DNA from: Aquimarina sp. Aq78
Lineage (GTDB): Bacteria; Bacteroidota; Bacteroidia; Flavobacteriales; Flavobacteriaceae
Direction of reading: 5' to 3'
Length of the DNA stretch: 43,006 bases
Assembly: GCF_900299525.1 (NCBI RefSeq)
Contig: NZ_OMKA01000019.1
Span: 1 to 43,006, forward strand
The notes beneath the pieces are model-generated. The model was not told the DNA's origin. It ran no database searches and saw only the letters and a list, made by a program, of their open reading frames with translations. Below, piece after piece: positions 33,184-41,541 of the stretch. The first letter of the stretch is position 1, and each line of letters begins with the position of its first letter. The translations under genes and the position numbers were made by a program.

Positions 33184-34419
33184 TTACTTCTTTGCTGTTA
33201 ACTCGGCAATTTTAACGATTACCTCTACAGCTTTAATCATACTCTCTGCAGGAACATATTCGTATCGCCCATGAAAATTATGTCCTCCCGCAAAAATGTT
33301 TGGACACGGCAATCCCATAAAGCTTAATTGCGATCCATCGGTTCCTCCTCGTATAGGTTTTATAATAGGAGTAATATCAAGAGATTTCATAGCCTCTTCT
33401 GCAATGTCTACAATATGCATTACAGGCTCTACTTTTTCTCGCATATTAAAATACTGATCTTTAATTTCTATATGTACAACTTCTTTGGCATATTGAGTGT
33501 TAATCTCATTTGCCAGACTTATCATTACTTTTTTTCTGGCTTCAAAATGCTCTTTATCATGATCTCTGATGATATACTGTAATTGGGTTTCTTCAACATT
33601 ACCTTTTATATTGTGTAAATGAAAAAAACCTTCTCGACCACTTGTATGCTCAGGAGTCTCCATTCTAGGTAATGAATTGATAAAATCCTGTGCGATGTAC
33701 ATACTATTAATCATTTTTCCTTTTGCATAACCAGGATGTACGATTTTTCCCTTTATTGTTACCACAGCACCAGCGGCATTAAAATTCTCATATTCAAGCT
33801 CTCCAATTTGGCTACCATCCATGGTATAGGCCCAATCTGCACCAAATTTTGAAACATCAAACTTATGAGCACCACGACCAATCTCTTCATCGGGAGTAAA
33901 TCCTATGCGAATTTTTCCATGCTTAATCTCAGGATGTTGTATAAGATATTCCATTGCGGTTATTATTTCTGTAATCCCCGCCTTATCATCAGCTCCCAAC
34001 AGTGTTGTGCCATCTGTAGTAATAAGTGTCTGACCTTTATACTGTATTAAATCTTCAAAATAATCTGGAGAGAGTATAATATTTTCTGATGCGTTTAGCG
34101 TGATATCTTTACCATCATAATTTTCTACAATCTGTGGATTTACATTTGCGCCTGTAAAATCAGGGCTAGTGTCAAAATGTGATATAAAACCAATAATGGG
34201 TACTTTCTGATCAATATTAGAAGGTAATGTAGCCATGATATATGCATGCTCATCTATATTTACGTCTTCTAAGCCAATATCTTTTAAATCTTCGACTAGT
34301 TTATTAGCAAGATCCCACTGCTTTTCGGTACTGGGAGTTGTATTACTTTCGGGGTCACTTTCGGTATCAATAGTTACATAACTTATAAACCTATTTATGA
34401 TATGTTGTTTTGAAATCAT
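33184..34419 (-). CDS. pepT: Peptidase T (tripeptide aminopeptidase)
   Basis: A 411-residue M20-family dizinc aminopeptidase that removes N-terminal residues from tripeptides in the cytoplasm. Zinc ligands are visible: His in [12 protein letters not shown], bridging Asp in LLGADDKAG, Glu in [10 protein letters not shown] with its catalytic neighbour, and the final His in [11 protein letters not shown]. The dimerisation lid domain lies in between (about 205-315). The start is placed at the internal ATG of [19 protein letters not shown], the usual PepT beginning; 11 more codons are open upstream but overlap the -7 element. It diverges from pyrD, and the promoters for both genes lie within about 90 bases. 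Confidence 0.92.
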   Translation of the reverse strand: MISKQHIINRFISYVTIDTESDPESNTTPSTEKQWDLANKLVEDLKDIGLEDVNIDEHAYIMATLPSNIDQKVPIIGFISHFDTSPDFTGANVNPQIVENYDGKDITLNASENIILSPDYFEDLIQYKGQTLITTDGTTLLGADDKAGITEIITAMEYLIQHPEIKHGKIRIGFTPDEEIGRGAHKFDVSKFGADWAYTMDGSQIGELEYENFNAAGAVVTIKGKIVHPGYAKGKMINSMYIAQDFINSLPRMETPEHTSGREGFFHLHNIKGNVEETQLQYIIRDHDKEHFEARKKVMISLANEINTQYAKEVVHIEIKDQYFNMREKVEPVMHIVDIAEEAMKSLDITPIIKPIRGGTDGSQLSFMGLPCPNIFAGGHNFHGRYEYVPAESMIKAVEVIVKIAELTAKK

Positions 34420-34449
34420 CACTGCTACTATTTTAATATCTGAAGAATT

Positions 34450-34457
34450 CAAAAATA
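34450..34457 (-). promoter_or_regulatory. Bacteroidota -7 promoter element for pepT
   Basis: On the minus strand it reads TATTTTTG, a perfect TAnnTTTG, 31 bases before the chosen pepT ATG and inside any longer reading of the gene. Confidence 0.55.
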
Positions 34458-34483
34458 CACTTTTATTAGAACCTTGGATAACT

Positions 34484-34491
34484 TATTTTTG
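34484..34491 (+). promoter_or_regulatory. Bacteroidota -7 promoter element for pyrD
   Basis: TATTTTTG fits TAnnTTTG and lies 21 bases before ATG 34512, diverging from the pepT element. Confidence 0.58.
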
Positions 34492-34511
34492 CATAAGCAA
34501 AATTATATTTA

Positions 34512-35543
34512 ATGTATAAATTCTTACTACGCCCTCTATTATTCTTGTTTGACCCAGAAAATGTACATCATTTTACTTTTAGAATGATTCGGGTTTTTTC
34601 AAAAATTCCTTTAGTACCATCAATTTTCAGAAATTTATATAAGGTAAATGACCCAAAATTAGAACGAGAAGTTTTTGGATTAAAATTTAATAACCCTGTG
34701 GGACTGGCTGCTGGATTTGATAAGAATGCAGTTTTATATAATGAATTAGCTAATTTTGGATTTGGGTTTATCGAAATAGGAACGGTGACTCCCAAAGGTC
34801 AGGTAGGTAATCCTAGAAAAAGGTTGTTCAGACTTAAAGAAGATCATGGGATTATCAATAGAATGGGATTTAATAATAAGGGGCTTGAAGCAGTTGTAAG
34901 TCAGCTTCGAAAAAATAAAGGCAAACTTATTATAGGAGGAAATATAGGAAAGAATACAGATACATTACCAGAGCATTATACCAAAGACTATCTAGAGTGT
35001 TTTCGAATATTACATCCATATGTAGATTATTTTGTTCTGAATGTGAGTTGCCCAAATGTAGGAAGTCATGCCAAGCTAAATGATAAAGAATATTTAAACG
35101 AATTAATAGTAGCAGTACAACAAGAGAATAAAACGTTCGATAAACAAAAACCTATTGTATTGAAGATTGCACCGGATTTAAACACAAATCAATTGGACGA
35201 AATCATAGAGTTGGTAGCCGAAACTAATTTAGATGGCGTTATCGCTAGTAATACTTCTGTGTCTAGAGAAGGACTAAAGACTTCTAAAAATAGATTAGAA
35301 ACTATAGGTAATGGCGGATTGAGTGGTCAACCTATAAAAAATAAAAGTACAAAAGTGATTAAGTATTTATCAGAAAAAAGTAACAAAGCGTTTCCGATTA
35401 TTGGAGTAGGAGGAATACATAGCGCTACCGATGCTATAGAAAAATTAGAAGCTGGAGCAAGTCTGGTACAAATATATACTGGCTTTATATATGAAGGACC
35501 TAAATTAATCAAGGATATTAATAAAGCGTTACTTAGTAACTAG
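34512..35543 (+). CDS. pyrD: Dihydroorotate dehydrogenase (class 2 type)
   Basis: A 343-residue FMN enzyme oxidising dihydroorotate to orotate in pyrimidine synthesis, membrane-associated and quinone-dependent in class 2. The class 2 features are the N-terminal helices ([33 protein letters not shown]) that guide the quinone. FMN and substrate motifs: [64 protein letters not shown]. Unusually, the active-site base position in LNVSCPN (residue 180) is cysteine, the residue typical of class 1, where class 2 enzymes normally have serine. It is followed after 12 bases by a LysE-type exporter gene. Confidence 0.9.
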   Translation: MYKFLLRPLLFLFDPENVHHFTFRMIRVFSKIPLVPSIFRNLYKVNDPKLEREVFGLKFNNPVGLAAGFDKNAVLYNELANFGFGFIEIGTVTPKGQVGNPRKRLFRLKEDHGIINRMGFNNKGLEAVVSQLRKNKGKLIIGGNIGKNTDTLPEHYTKDYLECFRILHPYVDYFVLNVSCPNVGSHAKLNDKEYLNELIVAVQQENKTFDKQKPIVLKIAPDLNTNQLDEIIELVAETNLDGVIASNTSVSREGLKTSKNRLETIGNGGLSGQPIKNKSTKVIKYLSEKSNKAFPIIGVGGIHSATDAIEKLEAGASLVQIYTGFIYEGPKLIKDINKALLSN

Positions 35544-35555
35544 GTCTTTTAGCAT

Positions 35556-36173
35556 ATGAACTACGAAATTCTCTACACTTTTGTTTTAGCTACATCTGCA
35601 TTGGCACTCTCACCAGGGCCCGATAATATATTTGTATTAATGCAAAGTGTGGTAAATGGCAAAAAGTATGGGCTAGCCGTGGTAGCGGGTCTAATGTCTG
35701 GGTGTATAATACATACTACATTGGTTGCTTTTGGTGTATCTGCAATTATTAAACAGAGTGAAATGCTCTTTTTTATCATCAAACTATTCGGAGCGTTGTA
35801 TTTGTTTTTTCTGGCATACAAAGTGTTTAGAAGTGAAGCGTCAGTAAGTCTATCAGAAAATAGTATGCCGAAGAAAAGCCTTGGAGAATTATTTAAACAA
35901 GGATTTGTAATGAATGTGTTAAATCCTAAGGTATCTATATTCTTTTTAGCATTTTTCCCGGGGTTTTTATTTAGTAATACAATAAGTAACGTACTACAGT
36001 TTTATATACTCGGATTTCTTTTTATTGTGGTTTCGTTTATTATTTTTGGTTTGGTAGCAGTTCTGGCAGGATCTATTGCAGAGTATTTAAAAAAGAATTC
36101 AAGAATAGGGGTTGTTCTAAAATGGCTTCAGATTATTGTCTTTATAGGGATAGGTATCTTTATTCTTCTTTAA
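35556..36173 (+). CDS. LysE/RhtB family amino acid exporter
   Basis: A 205-residue inner-membrane protein with six hydrophobic segments, the size and pattern of the LysE/RhtB family that exports amino acids or their derivatives. The N-terminal signature ALSPGPDNIFVLMQSV is clear (residues 18-33), followed by the second helix GLAVVAGLMSGCIIH and later GFVMNVLNPKVSIFFLAFFP. Substrate is unknown. It starts 12 bases after pyrD and is probably cotranscribed with it. Confidence 0.9.
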   Translation: MNYEILYTFVLATSALALSPGPDNIFVLMQSVVNGKKYGLAVVAGLMSGCIIHTTLVAFGVSAIIKQSEMLFFIIKLFGALYLFFLAYKVFRSEASVSLSENSMPKKSLGELFKQGFVMNVLNPKVSIFFLAFFPGFLFSNTISNVLQFYILGFLFIVVSFIIFGLVAVLAGSIAEYLKKNSRIGVVLKWLQIIVFIGIGIFILL

Positions 36174-36487
36174 AGGAAATAAGATATTTGAATTAATTCG
36201 TTATAAAAAATACTTAATTCGTATTACGCTTTGTCTTCTTCTGATGCTGTATACGTATAACGATCAGGTGTTACCAATTTTTTGAACTGATAGAAAAAAC
36301 GTTCTATTATACCATTTATCACTCGAATTGACATGATTTTCTTACGTCGAACTCAGGTTACTACTATTTTTTCCAGTTCCGAAAAATGAAACTAGGGTGC
36401 TGTATCATTGTATAATAATTATTTATTAACTACGATGTATTGCAATTTTTTTTAAAACAAGTAATAGATTTCAAAACATGTTATACA
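36174..36487. other. Intergenic region with a possible gene remnant
   Basis: On the minus strand an open frame of 36 codons (36224-36334) reads MSIRVINGIIERFFYQFKKL and continues PDRYTYTASEEDKA. It looks protein-like but is too short to identify. The sequence to its right shows no structure I can name. Confidence 0.35.
36224..36334 (-). pseudogene. Short orphan reading frame, possible gene fragment
   Basis: A 36-residue minus-strand frame with ATG start, MSIRVINGIIERFFYQFKKL then VTPDRYTYTASEEDKA. The mix of residues looks like the end of a larger protein. No parent gene is in the window, and I cannot name the family. Confidence 0.25.
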
Positions 36488-37189
36488 ATGTCTAAAGAAA
36501 ATTATGACACTAAGTTGGTGCTGTTAGAAACGTTACCACAAGAAGCGGTAAAGTCACCAACAATTCCTGTTGATGTATTTATGCAAGAAGCCGAAAACCT
36601 ATTTGTATGGGCAGAGGAGGATAAAGAAACCTTACTTGCCAAAGGATTAGATTGGCAGACGTATGCAGAAGATTTACCTACCCGAACCGGGGCATGTAGA
36701 TATGCCCAGGCCATTTGGATGAAAGAGCGTTATAGCCAGGAAGAAGCAGCCAAAACCTGGAGAAAAGAATCTCCCAAGGCATACGAGTTTAGAAATGACC
36801 TGTTGGCCGATTTGCGTTTTGCCTTTCGTAAGCGACCAGACCTTATAGCTCGTGTACGCGCTATTGCAGATGGTGAAGGTGATGCCGATATGATCCAGGA
36901 TTTAATGGATATTAGTGTATTGGGTAAAGTCAATGCACCAGAGTTAGAAAAAATTAAATATGATCTTCGAAACTTAGAACTGGCTGCACAGAGATCTGAT
37001 ACTCTTGCCGAATTACTGGCCAAAGCAAATGGGACTACCTTAGATAATTCTAAAGCCAAAGAAATAAGAGACAGAGCCTATACCTATCTTAAGGAAGCTA
37101 TTGATGAGGTTCGGGATACGGGTAAATATGCTTTTAGAAAAGACCCAGAGCGGTATAAGGGGTATATTAGCCAATACAAACGCCGATAA
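36488..37189 (+). CDS. Conserved hypothetical helical protein
   Basis: A 233-residue soluble, strongly helical and charged protein with no signal peptide. Recognisable stretches are TRTGACRYAQAIWMKERYSQ, then FRNDLLADLRFAFRKRPDLI, and the end IRDRAYTYLKEAIDEVRDTG then AFRKDPERYKGYISQYKRR. I recall similar proteins, often several per genome, in Flavobacteriaceae and other Bacteroidota, ending with the same YTYLKEAVDEIR pattern, but no known function. The internal ATG at 36488 (MSKENYDTKLVLLE) is preferred to one 48 bases upstream. Codon use appears somewhat more GC-rich than its neighbours. It borders the repeat-rich region to its right. Confidence 0.7.
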   Translation: MSKENYDTKLVLLETLPQEAVKSPTIPVDVFMQEAENLFVWAEEDKETLLAKGLDWQTYAEDLPTRTGACRYAQAIWMKERYSQEEAAKTWRKESPKAYEFRNDLLADLRFAFRKRPDLIARVRAIADGEGDADMIQDLMDISVLGKVNAPELEKIKYDLRNLELAAQRSDTLAELLAKANGTTLDNSKAKEIRDRAYTYLKEAIDEVRDTGKYAFRKDPERYKGYISQYKRR

Positions 37190-37206
37190 TCGGGAGCTAT
37201 AACTAA

Positions 37207-37366
37207 TACCATTTGTACTTTAAACCTACTGGAATAAAATGTTCTTTTTTCATCTCAGTTTCAGAATTGCAACTAAACCGTAGCCCTGCTATGCTTGATT
37301 TTTCTTCTTTACTGAAACAAAAAAATCTTAATTTTCTTTGCCAGTAAATTCAAAATACAAATGGTA
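37207..37366. repeat. Long imperfect palindrome (MITE-like element)
   Basis: Three nested inverted pairs share one centre: TACCATTTGTA (37207-37217) with TACAAATGGTA (37356-37366); TACTGG (37227-37232) with CCAGTA (37341-37346); GTTTCAG (37258-37264) with CTGAAAC (37312-37318). The whole 160-bp unit could fold as one long hairpin. No transposase and no clear target duplication are visible; a miniature transposable element is the simplest reading. Confidence 0.55.
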
Positions 37367-37370
37367 TAAG

Positions 37371-37435
37371 CCCGCGCACAAGGTTAAGGTTTTCGCGCAA
37401 TTGGGGAGCCTGATCATGTTGCGCGGGTTTGTTTT
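37371..37435 (+). terminator. GC-rich terminator-like hairpin
   Basis: CCCGCGCACA (37371-37380) pairs with TGTTGCGCGGG (37417-37427) with one bulge, followed by a T-rich stretch. A further CGCGCAA at about 37394 could pair alternatively with the right arm. It could end the transcript of the gene at 36488. Confidence 0.5.
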
Positions 37436-37461
37436 ACCTCTGCAGGGGAAGCAGCCAATAT

Positions 37462-37674
37462 ACCGATGGTCGATATAACTAGTGCGAGGAAAACCACAAT
37501 GATGTGATGAAAACATATAAAGTGCCGATGATCGATAAAAGTAATACAGGGATGAGTTATAAATTTGTGAGGAGAACATTTACTGTGTCAATGCCCAATA
37601 AAAGTAATGTGAGGACGAGGTACACCTGTGCGAGTAGAGTAATTAGCATACCGATGGTCGATATATAAATTGTT
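37462..37674. repeat. Degenerate 62-63 bp tandem repeats
   Basis: Units begin at the words CCGATGGTCGATA (37463), CCGATGATCGATA (37525), TCAATGCCCAATA (37588) and CCGATGGTCGATA (37651), giving spacings of 62, 63 and 63 bases. The second halves share GTGAGGA/GTGCGAG words. The period is near 3 x 21, but no frame stays open through all units. Function is unknown. Confidence 0.5.
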
Positions 37675-37881
37675 TAAACACTTTTTTTCTAAGATATGAA
37701 GAGTATCGTATAAGTAAAAATTCTAAATACACGACAAAACCTTACTAGATTTCATAGGTTAAATGTCGTTTAGTTAAGCTTAGTATAATACTCCTTTAAT
37801 TTACTATGTTGATGATCGCAAATTTCGCCTGATCTAATAAAACTTTCATTACGTTTATTAGCTTTATTCATTTGTATGTTG
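37675..37881. other. Intergenic region with no recognised content
   Basis: About 200 AT-rich bases between the tandem repeats and the gene at 37891; I see no gene, hairpin or repeat worth calling. Confidence 0.4.
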
Positions 37882-37890
37882 TTCATCGTT

Positions 37891-38190
37891 TTATTGAACT
37901 TTTATTTTATTTTTTATATCGATGAATTTTTCATCCAATAATAATATGAAAAGCTCCTCAACTTCTGTCCAGTTGGCAGCTTGAAACTTCATTTGTTCTT
38001 CATCCAGAATAATTGAAAGACTTAAATCTTTATTGGTTTCAATTACATTTTCATTTTCTATTATTACAGAAACCCAAAAAGCACCGTGCTCATCATCTGC
38101 TTGTTGAACATCTTTTATGGCCTTTTTAATATCAGATAAATCGATATTATCTTTTTGATATCCTCCAGCGTATTGAATATAGTTTTCCAT
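37891..38190 (-). CDS. Small hypothetical protein, possibly immunity-like
   Basis: A 99-residue soluble, acidic protein: DLSDIKKAIKDVQQADDEHG, then AFWVSVIIENENVIETNKDL and a C-terminal segment ANWTEVEELFILLLDEKFID. The order (helix, strand pair with EHGAFWV, strand with E-x-NKDL, then an amphipathic helix) recalls small immunity-type proteins found beside polymorphic toxins, but this is a weak resemblance and I do not recognise a named family. It has no signal peptide. Its stop lies inside the 22-bp direct repeat, and a small membrane protein gene lies 30 bases upstream on the same strand. Confidence 0.6.
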   Translation of the reverse strand: MENYIQYAGGYQKDNIDLSDIKKAIKDVQQADDEHGAFWVSVIIENENVIETNKDLSLSIILDEEQMKFQAANWTEVEELFILLLDEKFIDIKNKIKVQ

Positions 38191-38220
38191 CGATTATTTA
38201 AATTTTTAAGAAGCCTAAGA

Positions 38221-38439
38221 TTAATTACTAAATAACATGCTAATGATTAACAATAAAAGTGATGACCAAAAGAAGCCTTGATATATCTTAATAATTGTCT
38301 CTTGATTCCTTGATAACCATTTATTATTTGGATTTTTTTTTACAACACTCTGAATCAACTTTGTTACTACATACTTATTCCAGAAATATATAAAAATAGT
38401 GAATATGAGGACAAAAGTTATTTTTTCTAATATGGCCAT
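38221..38439 (-). CDS. Small two-helix membrane protein
   Basis: A 72-residue protein with two hydrophobic helices, residues 4-22 (ILEKITFVLIFTIFIYFW) and about 52-70 (FFWSSLLLLIISMLFS), joined by a basic loop (KKNPNNKWLSRNQET). There is no signal peptide cut site. I do not recognise the family. It lies in a run of minus-strand accessory genes, 30 bases before the immunity-like gene, and both are bracketed by the 22-bp direct repeat. Roles such as an anchor, a small toxin or an immunity membrane protein are all open. Confidence 0.55.
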   Translation of the reverse strand: MAILEKITFVLIFTIFIYFWNKYVVTKLIQSVVKKNPNNKWLSRNQETIIKIYQGFFWSSLLLLIISMLFSN

Positions 38440-38453
38440 TTACTTATTACAAT

Positions 38454-38567
38454 TCATCGTTTTATTGAACTTTTTATTTCTTTCCATGAGAGTAAAAAAC
38501 TTATCATCTTTCCGATATTTGACAAGATTAATTCAATAAATCCAGCAACAGTAATCGATTTGCACAT
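38454..38567 (-). CDS. Very short possible membrane peptide gene
   Basis: A 37-codon frame starts 6 bases after the stop of the gene at 38574: MCKSITVAGFIELILSNIGK then MISFLLSWKEIKSSIKR. It would make a hydrophobic helix with a basic tail and would be translationally close to its upstream neighbour. Its stop lies in the second copy of the 22-bp repeat. It could equally be chance. Confidence 0.3.
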   Translation of the reverse strand: MCKSITVAGFIELILSNIGKMISFLLSWKEIKSSIKR

Positions 38568-38573
38568 ATACTT

Positions 38574-39272
38574 TTAGGATTGTCTACTCTCAATAGCTAA
38601 CATTACTGTAATAAATACAAGTACTAGATTAGTTTTTACTGTCCATTTATAATCATCAGGAACCTCAAATGCTAGTTTTGATTTAACCGGATTAAGAATT
38701 CCTTTAATCGTTGAAACATTTGAGGAATTAATAATTAAAAAATATTCCAATCCTGAATTGGAAACCATTAGATTCTTTAATTTAGTTCCAAAACTTTTCT
38801 TTTTAGGAAGTATTAAAATTTCTGTTTTTTTACTCATATCTGCTTCAAAATACCATCCAAGAGTATCTCCATGAATCATATCTGCAATACTCCCTGTTAA
38901 AGTGTTTTGTACACCACCAATTAATCCAGAAACAGAAAAATCTTGGATTATTTTTAGTAATCCCTTACTACTAGATAACAGGGAGACATATTTATTCTTA
39001 TACAATCGGAAAATAGACCCTATGAATTCTTGATTTTCTCCTAATATATCAAAACTCCAATTAGAATCTGTAATAGCTTTAGAATCATCGTTTTCTGATA
39101 CCCAATAGATTTGTTTACCAATATTTGAGAATACATCAAATCCAAATTTGGTAGTTATTTTGCCTGTCTGCTGAATAAAACATATCTCGGAACCTTTATC
39201 ATCAGTACAAACATACTTATTTTTACTTGTAATTAATTTTAAGATTCCTTTTCTTTTGATTGAATATTTCAT
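38574..39272 (-). CDS. Hypothetical protein with C-terminal membrane anchor
   Basis: A 232-residue protein of no family I can name with certainty. It begins with beta-strand rich sequence (RKGILKLITSKNKYVCTDD, ITTKFGFDVFSNIGKQIYWV), a segment FIGSIFRLYKNKYVSLLSS, a small glycine-rich central part (GLIGGVQNTLTGSIADMIHG) and a late strand region, and it ends in one hydrophobic helix (TNLVLVFITVMLAI, about 214-227). The layout faintly recalls tubby-like/LURP-one beta-barrel proteins that carry a terminal helix, but key residues are not convincing. It is on the minus strand between the repeat lipoprotein and the two-helix protein. Confidence 0.6.
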   Translation of the reverse strand: MKYSIKRKGILKLITSKNKYVCTDDKGSEICFIQQTGKITTKFGFDVFSNIGKQIYWVSENDDSKAITDSNWSFDILGENQEFIGSIFRLYKNKYVSLLSSSKGLLKIIQDFSVSGLIGGVQNTLTGSIADMIHGDTLGWYFEADMSKKTEILILPKKKSFGTKLKNLMVSNSGLEYFLIINSSNVSTIKGILNPVKSKLAFEVPDDYKWTVKTNLVLVFITVMLAIESRQS

Positions 39273-39329
39273 TTGAAGTGTTTATTAAAATAGACTAATG
39301 ATAGCATCATTTCTATATGCTTATTTGTA

Positions 39330-41057
39330 TCAATTTAAATTCATAACACTATTTCCGTATGTACTTAAACATTCATTTTCTAAACATTTTATAACTTTTA
39401 ATGGTACCTTACTTCTTTTTTTATAAAACCTCTGCTCCGTCACAATATTCCCATTATAGATAAACTCTACTTTATGAGCCTGAACGTCAATATTGCAAAT
39501 GTTTATATCTGTTGGGCGCCCATTTTTATCAAAAAATAATATTTCTTTTATTAACCCATCATCTGAATAAAAAAACTTCCTTTTATGGTATCCTTCTACA
39601 CATAAACCTATAGCTAGTACTGGTTTATCTTTATGCCAATATGAAACATCAATCAATTGACCCAATGAATTATATTTACTTCTTTTTTCAGAAGCTCCAT
39701 AAGTCTCTTTGGTTAGCCCACCCCATTTATCAAAAGAAAGTTGTTCTAACTCCATTCCCTCATCATTATAAAGATATTCATAACGATGAATTCCACTCCA
39801 TCGGTTCATTTTTATTTCATCACTTTCCCAATATGATTTAGCAATCATTCTTCCAAACGAATCGTAATTATACTTAATCATATATACTTGATTTATATTA
39901 TCCTTAATAGGTTTACCCTTCGTATCGAAATAGGCTTCGTAGATTATCCATTTATTTTTATTTCTAACATAAAAATATTTATGAATACCATATTTATCAA
40001 TGGTGGGGAGCTTGTTATTATCTAGGAATAATTTGGTTTCTAAAAATTTGCCATCTTTATAAGTATACCTAATAGCATGATACCCTGCTGTATTATTAAT
40101 TGCTCTATCAGAACTGCCGAAATATGATACTGAAATTAAATTACCATTCTCATCGTATTGGTTTCTAATCAAATGAACTCCATCAGAACTTTTTTTAGTT
40201 GGTTTTAATTCTCTATCAAATCGTTCTTCTTTCATAGTTAATCCACTTACAATTTGATATTCATATTTATGCACCCCAAACTCATCTGGCAATCTTGCTT
40301 CATCAATTGAATAGTACTCATTAGAAATCACATTACAATTTTCATCTACAGTTGTAACACTTTTATGATATCCTTTATTCGAGAGACAAGGGTTACCTTT
40401 ATTATCAAAATAATGGGTAGCAATAATGCATCCATTTTTATTTCTTTTGTATTCTTCACGATGATACCCCAAAGCATTATTAATTGGATTTCCATTTATA
40501 TCCCAGTAAGATTCGCTTTTCTCCAATCTATTATCATCATATGTATACCTATAAGACGAAACACCCTCATTATCTATTCGTTTATTCTTTTTTCTATCCA
40601 AACAAGTGCTCTCTTTCCACAAACTACCTTCAAATTTAATTAATACAGAGTGGCAAGGAGCAATTTCATTCTCACCCCAATTTAAAGACTTAAAGATAAT
40701 CTGCTGGGTCTCTAATTCTTCAAAGGTTGAAGTACAATAATTAAACCCTGTATCATTTCGATATTCGATACTTGAAATAATACCATTAGCAGAAACCTTA
40801 TATAATTCTGATGATATTACCTTATTTCTTTCATTATGTTCTATAACTAAGTATTCAAATCTTCCAACCTTTTTTATTTTGTTAAAAGACTTACCTAATG
40901 TATTGTTCAATTTAATAATACCAATCGGCCCCTTATCAGTAATTTCTATGTGTCGAAAAATCCCTTCCTTTGTCTTTATCTCATTTGAAGTGCAACTAAT
41001 GAAACAAATCGAAACGAGGATTACAAGTAAATTAATCCATGGATTTTTGAAATTCAT
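39330..41057 (-). CDS. Repeat-containing lipoprotein (YD/MORN-like repeats)
   Basis: A 575-residue lipoprotein. The signal peptide ends FISC, so Cys22 should be lipidated (the -3 residue is Phe, slightly unusual). From about residue 190 to 550 there are about eight repeats of 38-42 residues with the pattern G-x-H-x3-Y-x-Y, a short turn with GxL/GxM, then xxYFD-x-x-G-x-P-x5-G. Examples are NALGYHREEYKRN, NKGYHKSVTT, NTAGYHAIRYTYKDG and SGIHRYEYLYNDEG. This is the feel of YD/RHS-type or MORN-like repeats, which form extended beta sheets on the cell surface. There is no RHS core or toxin domain, so a full polymorphic toxin is not supported. The function is unknown; it may bind glycans or other surface molecules. 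Confidence 0.7.
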   Translation of the reverse strand: MNFKNPWINLLVILVSICFISCTSNEIKTKEGIFRHIEITDKGPIGIIKLNNTLGKSFNKIKKVGRFEYLVIEHNERNKVISSELYKVSANGIISSIEYRNDTGFNYCTSTFEELETQQIIFKSLNWGENEIAPCHSVLIKFEGSLWKESTCLDRKKNKRIDNEGVSSYRYTYDDNRLEKSESYWDINGNPINNALGYHREEYKRNKNGCIIATHYFDNKGNPCLSNKGYHKSVTTVDENCNVISNEYYSIDEARLPDEFGVHKYEYQIVSGLTMKEERFDRELKPTKKSSDGVHLIRNQYDENGNLISVSYFGSSDRAINNTAGYHAIRYTYKDGKFLETKLFLDNNKLPTIDKYGIHKYFYVRNKNKWIIYEAYFDTKGKPIKDNINQVYMIKYNYDSFGRMIAKSYWESDEIKMNRWSGIHRYEYLYNDEGMELEQLSFDKWGGLTKETYGASEKRSKYNSLGQLIDVSYWHKDKPVLAIGLCVEGYHKRKFFYSDDGLIKEILFFDKNGRPTDINICNIDVQAHKVEFIYNGNIVTEQRFYKKRSKVPLKVIKCLENECLSTYGNSVMNLN

Positions 41058-41091
41058 AACTCCAAGATTTTATATTATAATTTGTTTAAAT

Positions 41092-41130
41092 AAAACACCC
41101 CATACCCGAAGAAATCTTCAGATATGGGGT
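41092..41130 (-). terminator. Terminator of the small membrane gene at 41270
   Basis: ACCCCATA (41097-41104) pairs with TATGGGGT (41123-41130), with an inner GAAGA/TCTTC pair. On the minus transcript U residues follow. It lies just before the lipoprotein start at 41057. Confidence 0.6.
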
Positions 41131-41269
41131 AATTCATTTTTTACGTTGGTTCTAAGATAGAAATTTTTATTTAATCTCCCTTAGCTTTTTCATTTCTGTT
41201 TTCCTGTTCTTTTTGCAATACGCTTTGTCTGGATTTGATCGTTTATTTAAACTTTGTTAGTATTCAAAA

Positions 41270-41452
41270 TTATCCGATATATTTTAATAGCCCAAATGAC
41301 AAAGCAGCTAAACCAATCATAATGGTCAAGGTTGAATATCCCTGTAATTTGTTATTATTATTCTCAGACGTTCCTCCATTCAAATCATAAATAATAAGAC
41401 CAGATATGGTTAATAAAACCCCTAAAATTCCTACTGCTAAAAATGGATTCAT
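41270..41452 (-). CDS. Small two-helix membrane protein of unknown function
   Basis: A 60-residue protein with two hydrophobic helices, residues 4-22 (FLAVGILGVLLTISGLII) and about 40-57 (STLTIMIGLAALSFGLL), separated by an asparagine- and glycine-rich loop (DLNGGTSENNNNKLQG). Such two-helix small proteins are frequent in Bacteroidota genomes. I do not recognise a family. It has its own terminator and diverges from the ricin-lectin gene. Confidence 0.6.
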   Translation of the reverse strand: MNPFLAVGILGVLLTISGLIIYDLNGGTSENNNNKLQGYSTLTIMIGLAALSFGLLKYIG

Positions 41453-41541
41453 ATTATGATTTGTTTTGTAATTTTAACTTGTTCAACCCTAGAGTTATAA
41501 TAAATAGTATAAGTCTTTTAATCATTAAATTATATATTATT

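Larger units (their letters stand above)
37882..38474. repeat. 22-bp exact direct repeat bracketing two small genes
   Basis: TTCATCGTTTTATTGAACTT plus TT occurs at 37882-37903 and at 38453-38474, 571 bases apart, in the same direction. The first copy covers the stop codon of the gene at 37891; the second lies between the membrane gene at 38221 and the gene at 38574. It marks a possible duplication or recombination boundary. Confidence 0.65.

Noticed and set aside
34420..34452. Eleven extra codons at the start of PepT
   Set aside because: They overlap the -7 promoter element, and the family start is [15 protein letters not shown].
37328..37579. 83-codon minus-strand frame across the palindrome and tandem repeats
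   Set aside because: It runs through hairpin and repeat DNA, its residues look unlike a protein, and no start context is visible.
39330..41057. RHS-type polymorphic toxin call for the repeat lipoprotein
   Set aside because: There is no RHS core motif (such as the DPxGR-type cage end), no toxin domain, and the length is small; only the repeat flavour is shared.
41443..41541. 33-residue N-terminal extension of the ricin-lectin protein
   Set aside because: The signal peptide starts at the ATG at 41542, and the extension overlaps the divergent gene at 41270-41452.
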